A stretch of 6,689 nucleotides of DNA from an uncultured Acetatifactor sp. (lineage in GTDB: Bacteria; Bacillota; Clostridia; Lachnospirales; Lachnospiraceae). Positions 1 to 4,817 of the stretch are shown here, piece by piece. The stretch is from the NCBI GenBank assembly GCA_910585805.1, contig CAJUFB010000131.1, positions 2,547 to 9,235 on the forward strand, given 5' to 3'. Under the pieces are notes generated by a model. That model saw only the letters and a program-made list of their open reading frames with translations. It ran no database searches and was not told the DNA's origin. The position numbers and the translations under genes were made by a program. Numbering within the stretch: position 1 is the stretch's first letter; every line of letters begins with the position of its first letter.

Positions 1-178
1 AGTGCAGCTTCCTATAGTTGAATGCGGCGCAAAGAGCGCGCCTTTTATCGGAAGCGAAGAGATTGCTTCCGATAAGACATACTATAGGAAGCAAGTGCAG
101 CTTCCTATAGTTGAATGCGGCGCAAAGAGCGCGCCTTTTATCGGAAGCATAGGGATTGCTTCCGATAAGACATACTAT
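1..178. repeat. Tandem 93-bp hairpin-rich repeat, two copies, cut by window edge
   Basis: Bases 1-93 and 94-178 are near-identical direct copies, differing only at positions 56, 57 and 60 of the unit; similarity ends after 178. Each unit carries an 11-bp perfect stem (45-55 with 65-75; 138-148 with 158-168, 9-nt loop). The unit ends are 12-bp inverted repeats, so the copy junction folds as a perfect 12-bp stem with a 7-nt loop (81-92 with 100-111). Both hairpins share the core GGAAGC/GCTTCC, so alternative pairings are possible. One frame stays open through both copies because the period is 31 codons, but there is no ribosome binding site and the palindromes explain the conservation better than a protein does. 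It is probably a dispersed intergenic repeat whose array continues to the left; function unknown. Confidence 0.9.
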
Positions 179-191
179 GACAGATAGGCGA

Positions 192-219
192 AAACGGCGG
201 GCTGAAAGGCTCGCCGTTT
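192..219 (+). terminator. Strong GC-rich hairpin, possible terminator
   Basis: Bases 192-202 pair with 209-219 (11 bp including one G-T pair) around a 6-nt loop. It lies between the repeat array and the promoter of the next operon, where a transcription boundary is expected. There is no T-run after the stem, so intrinsic termination is uncertain; it may be a structural element or part of the repeat region. Confidence 0.45.
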
Positions 220-233
220 CAGTTATGAACTGA

Positions 234-263
234 ATGACAATATGTCGGAACATGATATATAAT
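234..263 (+). promoter_or_regulatory. Sigma-A type promoter for the TNSSSSSF/radical SAM operon
   Basis: ATGACA at 234-239 (5 of 6 matches to TTGACA) and a perfect TATAAT at 258-263 are separated by 18 bp. Transcription would start near 270, leaving a leader of about 90 nt before the start codon at 359. It is the best promoter match upstream of the cassette, and the downstream genes are packed closely enough to share it. Confidence 0.65.
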
Positions 264-344
264 GAGCTGGAGAGGAAACAGTGGGGCGAAAAATACGAAA
301 GAACTTTTTAACTGAGAAGCTGAATGAGAACAGGCAAACACGCG

Positions 345-351
345 AAGGAGG
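345..351 (+). promoter_or_regulatory. Ribosome binding site that fixes the start at 359
   Basis: AAGGAGG lies 7 nt before the ATG at 359. It supports that start over the in-frame GTG at 281, which has a weaker GGAGAGG site. The paralogue at 1842 begins with the same residues as the protein started at 359, which agrees. Confidence 0.85.
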
Positions 352-358
352 ACAAACC

Positions 359-724
359 ATGAAAATCAGAACAGACTATGTAACAAATTCCAGCAGCAGC
401 AGCTTTATCATTGCGCGGAAAGAGAAATTGACTCAGAGGCAAAAGGATGCAATCGTAGACTTTGTGGTAAGGAGGATGCTGGGAGAGAAGGTGGCTGCTA
501 CCCGGGAAGAACTGTCCCTGTATGCCAGGGAATACGAGCCGGGAAATAGGGAATTGAAGAGGATGGAAACCGAAATTGACAAAGGGTTGGCCATATATTC
601 AGGGCGTGTTTCTTTTGACAGCGGAAAGGATGATATTGCCTACGTGCTGAATGATTTGTGGGAAGCAATCGAGATGGCGGATGATGGTGCCTTTGTAGGG
701 ATCGACACATCTTTGTCCTATTAA
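359..724 (+). CDS. Small TNSSSSSF-motif protein A, putative radical SAM partner/substrate
   Basis: This encodes 121 residues. It opens with MKIRTDYVTNSSSSSFIIAR, a Lys/Arg/Asp stretch followed by Asn, five Ser and Phe. I recall such N-termini on assorted Firmicutes proteins of no known function, but this is unchecked. The middle (about residues 22-80) is charged and looks helical. The protein ends FVGIDTSLSY, closely matching the end of its paralogue at 1842-2213. It has no Cys, no signal peptide and no membrane segment. The next gene starts 13 nt after the stop and encodes a radical SAM/SPASM enzyme, with the paralogue just beyond it. This suggests by context that the small protein is a substrate or specificity partner of the enzyme, with the conserved N-terminus as a recognition tag. 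That role is inference; the family assignment rests on the motif and the paralogue only. Confidence 0.8.
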   Translation: MKIRTDYVTNSSSSSFIIARKEKLTQRQKDAIVDFVVRRMLGEKVAATREELSLYAREYEPGNRELKRMETEIDKGLAIYSGRVSFDSGKDDIAYVLNDLWEAIEMADDGAFVGIDTSLSY

Positions 725-737
725 TGGCGGTGCGGAA

Positions 738-1820
738 ATGAAAAGCGGCATACACTCCATTAGAGGAGAAAGATACCCCTATATTTCCATGTTTGATGAA
801 CGTTCCGGAATGTATCTCAGGACAGGGATATTGGAGGATGGAAAAGATACCGGCATTGATCCTTTCATGGCAGATTTTCCGGAACTTTTGGATGTAGGCA
901 TCATGGGAAGCTGCATTCACGGGGACAGCGGACTGTGTCAAAAAGCCGGAATTGACTGTTATCAGGGAGGGGCAAAGGTTCATCAGAAGCATATGTCCTT
1001 TGCGGATTTTCAGAGAATTGTGGAAGAGTGTCAGGGGCGGACGTATCAGTTTGCTCTGGGAGGAAGAGGCGATCCTGACCAGCATCCGGATTTTGGAGAA
1101 ATGCTGAAGTTCAGCCGAAACCATGGGATTGTCCCCAATTTTACCACATCAGGTCTGGGAATGACTTCTGATATTTCCCGGGTATGCAGGGAGTACTGCG
1201 GAGCGGTGGCGGTAAGCTGGTACCGAAGCCCATATACATACAGGGCGATAGATATTCTTCTGCAGGCTGGTGTCAAGACGAATGTGCATTATGTGCTTAG
1301 CGGAAAGACTTTGAAGGAAGCAGTCCGGCTTTTGGAGGAAGGCGGATTCCCGAAGGGAATCAATGCGGTTGTCTTTCTGCTCTATAAACCCATAGGGCTG
1401 GGTAAAAAGGAGCATATCATAAGGGATACGGCACCATGCTTAGAGGAATTCTTTTCGTTGATAGACAGGGGAGGATTTCCGTTTAAGATAGGATTTGATT
1501 CCTGCACAGTGCCTGGACTGCTCAGATATTCCAAAATGACGGATTCTATTAGCATTGATACCTGTGAAGGCGGCAGATGGTCCGCATATATTACGCCGGA
1601 TATGCATATGCTTCCCTGCAGTTTTGACAATCAGCAGATGCGTTGGGCGGTTGATTTAAGGAGCCATTCCATAGAAGAAGCATGGAATAGCCAGGAATTT
1701 AACAGGTTTCGGCAGAACTTTCAGGATGCATGTCCTGATTGCGATAAGAGGGGGCTTTGCATGGGCGGTTGTCCCATATGCCCGGACATTGTGCTATGCA
1801 GACAAAGGACTTGCGGATAA
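738..1820 (+). CDS. Radical SAM/SPASM domain enzyme with atypical CX7CX6C cluster motif
   Basis: This 360-residue protein is most likely a cytoplasmic peptide- or protein-modifying radical SAM enzyme. The strand leading into the cluster (DVGIMGSC) carries Cys59, Cys67 and Cys74, the last followed by Tyr-Gln. That spacing is CX7CX6C rather than the usual CX3CX2C. ALGGRGDP at 106-113, followed by QHPDF, matches the position of the SAM-binding GGE-P motif. The C-terminal region is Cys-rich: Cys276, Cys294, then Cys332-X2-Cys335-X5-Cys341-X3-Cys345-X2-Cys348, plus Cys354 and Cys359. The CX2CX5CX3C pattern is the SPASM signature for auxiliary Fe-S clusters, typical of enzymes maturing ribosomally made peptides or proteins. 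The ATG at 738 has only a weak ribosome binding site and may depend on coupling to the gene ending at 724. The flanking TNSSSSSF paralogues are the obvious candidate substrates. The reaction is unknown. Confidence 0.88.
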   Translation: MKSGIHSIRGERYPYISMFDERSGMYLRTGILEDGKDTGIDPFMADFPELLDVGIMGSCIHGDSGLCQKAGIDCYQGGAKVHQKHMSFADFQRIVEECQGRTYQFALGGRGDPDQHPDFGEMLKFSRNHGIVPNFTTSGLGMTSDISRVCREYCGAVAVSWYRSPYTYRAIDILLQAGVKTNVHYVLSGKTLKEAVRLLEEGGFPKGINAVVFLLYKPIGLGKKEHIIRDTAPCLEEFFSLIDRGGFPFKIGFDSCTVPGLLRYSKMTDSISIDTCEGGRWSAYITPDMHMLPCSFDNQQMRWAVDLRSHSIEEAWNSQEFNRFRQNFQDACPDCDKRGLCMGGCPICPDIVLCRQRTCG

Positions 1821-1841
1821 ATATACGAAGGAGAGCAGAGT

Positions 1842-2213
1842 GTGAAGATAAGGACAGATTTTGTGGCCAATTCAAGCTCCAGTAGCTTTGTGCTTGCCAG
1901 GAAGGGGGCTCTGAATGAAAAGCAGAAGGCAGCAGTGATTGCGTATATAGAGGAAAATCTTCTGGGCAGGCGGGTGGAATCGATGGAACAGCTGCAGCAA
2001 TTTGCAGAAGAGAATGGATTTTGCGAAGACAGTGAATTGTTTCAGGAGTCACGGGAATATCTGGAAAAAGGCTATGTAATCAGCGGGGATACTATCGATT
2101 TTGAATGTATGTTCGGTGAAGAATATGTCTGTGTACTGGAGAACATCTGGCGGATTCTGGAGGAAAACGGGGAAGGGAATTTCGTAGGGGTTGATACGGA
2201 TTTATGTTATTGA
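1842..2213 (+). CDS. Small TNSSSSSF-motif protein B, paralogue of protein A
   Basis: This encodes 123 residues from a GTG start, with GAAGGAG at 1827-1833 placed 8 nt upstream. The N-terminus, MKIRTDFVANSSSSSFVLAR, matches protein A apart from a few conservative changes and Ala in place of Thr before Asn. The C-terminus, FVGVDTDLCY, again ends in Asp-Thr-x-Leu-x-Tyr. The middle is diverged, acidic and probably helical. It has three Cys, in GFCED, EYVCV and the penultimate position, whereas protein A has none, so Cys is not a conserved modification site. The start lies 21 nt after the radical SAM stop, so all three genes probably form one transcript. The role as a second substrate or a partner protein is inferred from context. 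No enzymatic motif is visible. Confidence 0.8.
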   Translation: MKIRTDFVANSSSSSFVLARKGALNEKQKAAVIAYIEENLLGRRVESMEQLQQFAEENGFCEDSELFQESREYLEKGYVISGDTIDFECMFGEEYVCVLENIWRILEENGEGNFVGVDTDLCY

Positions 2214-2320
2214 TGACTGCATGCTACAATACAGAATATAGAACCAGCCAGTCATACAGCAGACCCGGAGGGATACAGTAGGGCCATCCATATATAGCAA
2301 GTGTAGGAAGGGCAAAACAG

Positions 2321-2757
2321 GTGCGTATCATGCAGATGCAGGATAGCTGCGGGAACGACTTGACCCCAGGCCTTAAGGCATTTTTGGAAAAGGGGAGCAA
2401 AAAACAGCAAAAGCCAGTGACAGCGGAAGGGACAGACCATGACGAAGAATGGTTTGGGCTGGCAGCAGGCAAAGTGCTGAATGCGGAAGAAATGCTGGAT
2501 TACAAAAGACAGCACCGGGCAATCGAAAACTGCCTCCACTATGTGTTGGACGAAACACTTGGGGAAGGTAAGAGTACCATAAAGCTGGGGAAGAACACAA
2601 TGTCGATCCTGCGCAAATGTGCTTATAATATTGTATGGCTGCTTCAAATGGAAAACCCGGAGAGACAGGAAGCATTCCGGATATTATTGATAATATCTGT
2701 GCCAATTTAAAAATTGGATTTCAGATAATTTTCAGCCCAATACCGAGTCGGTATTAA
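2321..2757 (+). pseudogene. Decayed C-terminal fragment of a DDE (ISAs1-like) transposase
   Basis: The readable frame contains YKRQHRAIENCLHYVLDETL followed by a GEGKSTIK-KGKNT-like stretch and SILRKCAYNIVWLLQ, the conserved tail of ISAs1-type transposases (R-x-H-W-x-IEN...LDxxFxED). The usual Trp after His is Arg here, and the acidic pair after LDE is altered. Near 2672-2674 one base appears lost. The original ending (IPDIIDNIC...PIPSRY) continues in the next frame to a TAA at 2755-2757, while the current frame stops at 2710. No N-terminal catalytic region is present, and an in-frame stop lies at 2279-2281. The segment before about 2460 does not match the family clearly and may be scrambled. 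It is a remnant of an insertion event next to the radical SAM cassette. Confidence 0.75.
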
Positions 2758-2777
2758 TAGATTGAACATTGGCATTT

Positions 2778-2821
2778 AAAAAACGCAAAATAAGTCAACA
2801 GGGGACTTTATGCGTTTTTTT
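2778..2821 (+). terminator. Rho-independent terminator-like hairpin with T-run
   Basis: AAAAAACGCA at 2778-2787 pairs perfectly with TGCGTTTTTT at 2811-2820, followed by another T. Inside, TAAGTC and GACTTTA pair further with a small bulge, closing over an A/G-rich loop. The A-rich/T-rich arms suggest it can work in both directions. It closes the transposase remnant and possibly the upstream operon. Confidence 0.7.
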
Positions 2822-2909
2822 GATGAAAATATTAGATTCATCGGCATATTGTTTATAACATAACAACGGAATCTTTCGTGAAACAGCTCTAACCCCACTC
2901 CAAAAAAGA

Positions 2910-2938
2910 TTGCACAATTCCCCACAGCGTGCTATAAT
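2910..2938 (+). promoter_or_regulatory. Near-consensus sigma-A promoter upstream of the cytidylyltransferase
   Basis: TTGCAC at 2910-2915 and a perfect TATAAT at 2933-2938 are separated by exactly 17 bp. Transcription would begin near 2945, only a base or so before the long hairpin at 2946-3011. It is the strongest promoter in the window and the likely source of the polysaccharide gene transcript, or of a short RNA ending at the T-run near 3017. Confidence 0.8.
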
Positions 2939-2945
2939 ACAGACA

Positions 2946-3017
2946 GGAAGCACATATCCAAAGCGATTGAAACATACGCTCATACAAAAGATAAAGTGGA
3001 TATGTCCTTCCTTTTTT
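2946..3017 (+). promoter_or_regulatory. Leader hairpin with T-run: candidate attenuator or short RNA
   Basis: Bases 2946-2960 pair with 2997-3011: 15 positions with a single C-C mismatch at 2951/3006. Six T residues follow at 3012-3017. The 36-nt apical part can form a small AGCG/CGCT stem (2962-2965 with 2977-2980). The structure begins almost exactly at the predicted transcription start and ends about 80 nt before the start codon at 3096, as expected for premature termination control or a discrete RNA of about 72 nt. No T-box, known riboswitch core or leader peptide was recognised. Confidence 0.6.
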
Positions 3018-3060
3018 GGTACACATAAAGAAATTCAAGGCAATTCTCTATAAAAAATAC

Positions 3061-3066
3061 AGGAGG
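3061..3066 (+). promoter_or_regulatory. Orphan Shine-Dalgarno sequence, badly spaced
   Basis: AGGAGG at 3061-3066 is a strong ribosome binding site but lies 29 nt before the ATG at 3096, with no ATG, GTG or TTG at normal distance. Either translation of the cytidylyltransferase starts inefficiently, a nearer weak site (GGGCAAG region) is used, or the leader folds to bring the two closer. Confidence 0.45.
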
Positions 3067-3095
3067 CAAAGCAGGGCAAGAACCTGAACCAGACC

Positions 3096-3539
3096 ATGAA
3101 CACAGCACTTATTCTATCCGGAGGCACCGGCGCAAGGCTCGGCACGTTCACACCCAAGCAATACCTGAAGGTTAACGATAAACCGATCCTTTCATGGTGC
3201 CTGGAACGATTCTCCGTCCACGAGGAAATAGACGCTATTCACATCGTTGCTGCTCCCTTATGGCAGGCGCAGATTTTGGAATGGCTGAAACCCATCGACA
3301 TACAGAAGAAATTCAGAGGATTTTCCCTTCCGGGAGAAAACAGGCAACTCTCTATTCTGCATGGCCTGGAAGATATACGAAAATATGCCTGCGATACAGA
3401 CTGCGTGCTGGTTCATGACGGAGCGCGCCCTCTGGTGACGGCAGAATTAGTCAGCGATTGCCTGCAGGCTGTAAAAGGACACGACGGCGTCCTTCCTGTG
3501 ATTCCCATGAAGGATACGGTCTATCAAAGCAGGTTCTGA
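3096..3539 (+). CDS. IspD/TarI-type cytidylyltransferase, 3'-truncated
   Basis: This 147-residue ORF is the first two-thirds of a CTP:alditol/erythritol-phosphate cytidylyltransferase; intact members have about 230-240 residues. Visible motifs are the nucleotide-binding loop GGTGARLG (9-16), PKQY (20-23), NRQLSILHGL (82-91), VHDGARPLV (106-114) and PMKDTVY (137-143). After VYQS the protein ends two residues later at a TGA, because the DNA switches at about 3530-3532 into a dehydrogenase gene. The lost part includes the substrate-binding and dimer region, so activity is doubtful. IspD (2-C-methylerythritol 4-phosphate) and TarI (ribitol 5-phosphate) are hard to separate by motif. The dehydrogenase and Ugd neighbours favour a TarI-like, CDP-alditol surface-polysaccharide role. 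The ATG start fits the family N-terminus, although its ribosome binding site is poorly spaced. Confidence 0.82.
   Translation: MNTALILSGGTGARLGTFTPKQYLKVNDKPILSWCLERFSVHEEIDAIHIVAAPLWQAQILEWLKPIDIQKKFRGFSLPGENRQLSILHGLEDIRKYACDTDCVLVHDGARPLVTAELVSDCLQAVKGHDGVLPVIPMKDTVYQSRF
3526..3535. other. Deletion/fusion junction between cytidylyltransferase and dehydrogenase genes
   Basis: Cytidylyltransferase homology is readable through TAT CAA AGC (Tyr-Gln-Ser, ending 3530). Dehydrogenase homology starts at GGT TCT GAC (Gly-Ser-Asp, from 3532) in the +1 frame and continues unbroken. Missing at the join are about 85-90 codons of the first gene and about 40 codons of the second, including its catalytic-Cys motif (CGICGSD, of which only GSD remains), plus any intervening DNA. 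Both remaining frames are otherwise undamaged, which suggests a recent event or an assembly collapse. Confidence 0.75.
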
Positions 3540-3606
3540 CATACCCAGAATATACAAAACGGGTGCACACAAGCATCCCCTGGTACCGGGCCATGAATTT
3601 TCCGGT

Positions 3607-4590
3607 GTGGTGGAAGCAATCGGCACAGATGCGGATGTTGCCTGGCAGGGAAAAAGAGTGGGGATTTTTCCTTTGATTCCCTGCAGGAACTGTATTCCCT
3701 GCAAAAGGAAGCAATATGAGATGTGCAGGTATTATGATTATCTGGGGTCCCGCAGGAACGGCGGATTTGCCGAGTATGCAGCAGTACCGGCGGAATGCCT
3801 TGTGGAACTTCCGGACAATGTATCTTTTGCGGAAGCGGCAATGCTGGAACCTATGGCGGTAGCTGTACACGCGATGAGAAGGGCCTTTCCGGAAATGCGG
3901 GACACCAAACCGGCAGCAATGCAGGGGACGCAGGATATAGCAGGCACGGTAGTGGTCTGCGGGCTGGGAACCATAGGACTGCTGCTCCTGATGCTGCTTC
4001 TGGAAAGAAGAGCAGGAGAAGCGAACCATCCGGAGCGGCGAAATACATCGGCTCATGGAAGCGGCACAGCTTTGGATACAGGTCAGGCGGATGGCGATAT
4101 CCTTGTGATAGGAAACAAGGATTTCCAGAAACGGATGGTTTTGGAATTGGGGATTCCGGAAGACGCCTACTGTGACAGCAGGGTGCAGGATGTCGGTCAA
4201 TGGCTCACGGAACGAACCGGGAACCGCGGAGCCGATGTGTATTTTGAATGCGTAGGAAAGAATGAAACTTTACGGCTGGCAGTAGACAATGCCGCTCCCG
4301 GCGGGCGGATTTGCCTGGTGGGAAATCCTTATACCGATATGCAGTTGGAAAAGTCCGTATATTGGAAGATTTTGAGAAACCAGCTGACGCTTATGGGAAC
4401 CTGGAATTCCTCGTTTACCCGCGAAGCGTGGGATGACTGGGCATATGTCCTAGAACTGCTTTCCCGAAAAAGGGTAATGCCGGAAAAACTGATTACCCAC
4501 AGATTTCCGCTGGCCGAACTGGAAAAAGGTTTTCAGATTATGCGGGATAAATCGGAAGATTATGTGAAGATAATGTCCTTTCTTTCCTGA
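3607..4590 (+). CDS. Zinc-dependent medium-chain dehydrogenase (GatD/TarJ-like), 5'-truncated
   Basis: This is an open frame of 327 residues from the first usable start, GTG at 3607. Homology continues upstream in the same frame to 3532 (GSDIPRIYKTGAHKHPLVPG, then HEFSG), so 3607 is inside the original gene. Intact relatives oxidise or reduce sugar alcohols or their phosphates with NAD(P), such as galactitol-1-phosphate 5-dehydrogenase or ribulose-5-phosphate reductase. Counting from 3607, structural zinc ligands are Cys26, Cys29, Cys32 and Cys40. The Rossmann motif GLGTIG is at 119-124, and an NNQ-like dehydrogenase tail runs to the natural C-terminus. The GHE motif before 3607 supplies catalytic zinc ligands, but the catalytic Cys region is deleted. 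About 25 extra Gly/Ala/Asp-rich residues (138-163) interrupt the Rossmann fold, an unusual insertion. No ribosome binding site precedes 3607, so this is probably a non-functional remnant. Confidence 0.8.
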   Translation: MVEAIGTDADVAWQGKRVGIFPLIPCRNCIPCKRKQYEMCRYYDYLGSRRNGGFAEYAAVPAECLVELPDNVSFAEAAMLEPMAVAVHAMRRAFPEMRDTKPAAMQGTQDIAGTVVVCGLGTIGLLLLMLLLERRAGEANHPERRNTSAHGSGTALDTGQADGDILVIGNKDFQKRMVLELGIPEDAYCDSRVQDVGQWLTERTGNRGADVYFECVGKNETLRLAVDNAAPGGRICLVGNPYTDMQLEKSVYWKILRNQLTLMGTWNSSFTREAWDDWAYVLELLSRKRVMPEKLITHRFPLAELEKGFQIMRDKSEDYVKIMSFLS

Positions 4591-4817
4591 ATATTCCAAT
4601 GTGACAGTATATATACAGTGATTGAACGATTTCCCGTAATACAGTTTTTACCAAGGGCCGGAACCAGCGGTATGACAGAGGCCGCTGTCGGTACAGATGA
4701 ACTGTATAAAATACTGCGGTTTTTAACAAAGTGAATTCCGACAGTTTTTTCCGAAACCAGCAGTATCAGCCATTTTCCGTCAATTTATTAACACAGAAGA
4801 AAGGAGTCCCAGATAGC
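4591..4817 (+). other. Intergenic leader before ugd, no confident element
   Basis: This 227-bp gap contains the palindrome GTATATATAC (4607-4616) and several competing 5-bp stems, for example GACAG/CTGTC in the 4670s-4690s. It also has an AT-rich TATAAA near 4705 without a convincing -35. No terminator with a T-run follows the dehydrogenase. An in-frame GTG at 4731 lacks a ribosome binding site. Confidence 0.4.
4801..4806 (+). promoter_or_regulatory. Ribosome binding site fixing the ugd start at 4818
   Basis: AAGGAG lies 11 nt before the ATG at 4818. That start puts the Rossmann glycine motif at residues 11-16, normal for the family, whereas starting at the upstream GTG (4731) would add 29 unrelated residues. 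Confidence 0.8.

Noticed and set aside
1..178. CRISPR array
   Set aside because: The copies are 93 bp with no unique spacers between them and no cas genes in the window.
2..187. 61-residue open frame across the left repeat
   Set aside because: It has no ribosome binding site, is cut by the window edge, and is made of two palindromic repeat units. The open frame follows from the 93-bp period being a multiple of three.
281..358. 26-residue N-terminal extension of TNSSSSSF protein A from GTG 281
   Set aside because: The AAGGAGG before ATG 359 is stronger, and the paralogue begins at the residue equivalent to 359.
498..1124. 208-residue frame on the - strand
   Set aside because: It is antisense to TNSSSSSF protein A and the radical SAM gene, with low-complexity His/Ser/Pro/Arg content and no recognisable motif.
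359..2213. Lanthipeptide or Cys-thioether (sactipeptide/ranthipeptide) cluster
   Set aside because: Protein A has no Cys, no lanthionine synthetase is present, and neither small protein has a short Cys-rich core.
2213..2255. ATGACTG/CAGTCAT stem as an operon terminator
   Set aside because: It has only 7 bp with a 29-nt loop and no T-run.
3451..4200. 249-residue frame on the - strand
   Set aside because: It is antisense to the cytidylyltransferase/dehydrogenase region where family motifs are clear on the + strand. Its His/Arg/Cys-rich composition is typical of a shadow frame.
4700..4715. TATAAA-based promoter for ugd
   Set aside because: No acceptable -35 hexamer lies 16-18 bp upstream and there is no extended -10, so it cannot be supported.
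4731..4817. 29-residue N-terminal extension of Ugd from GTG 4731
   Set aside because: There is no ribosome binding site, the sequence does not resemble the family, and ATG 4818 has AAGGAG and the correct distance to the GLGYVG motif.
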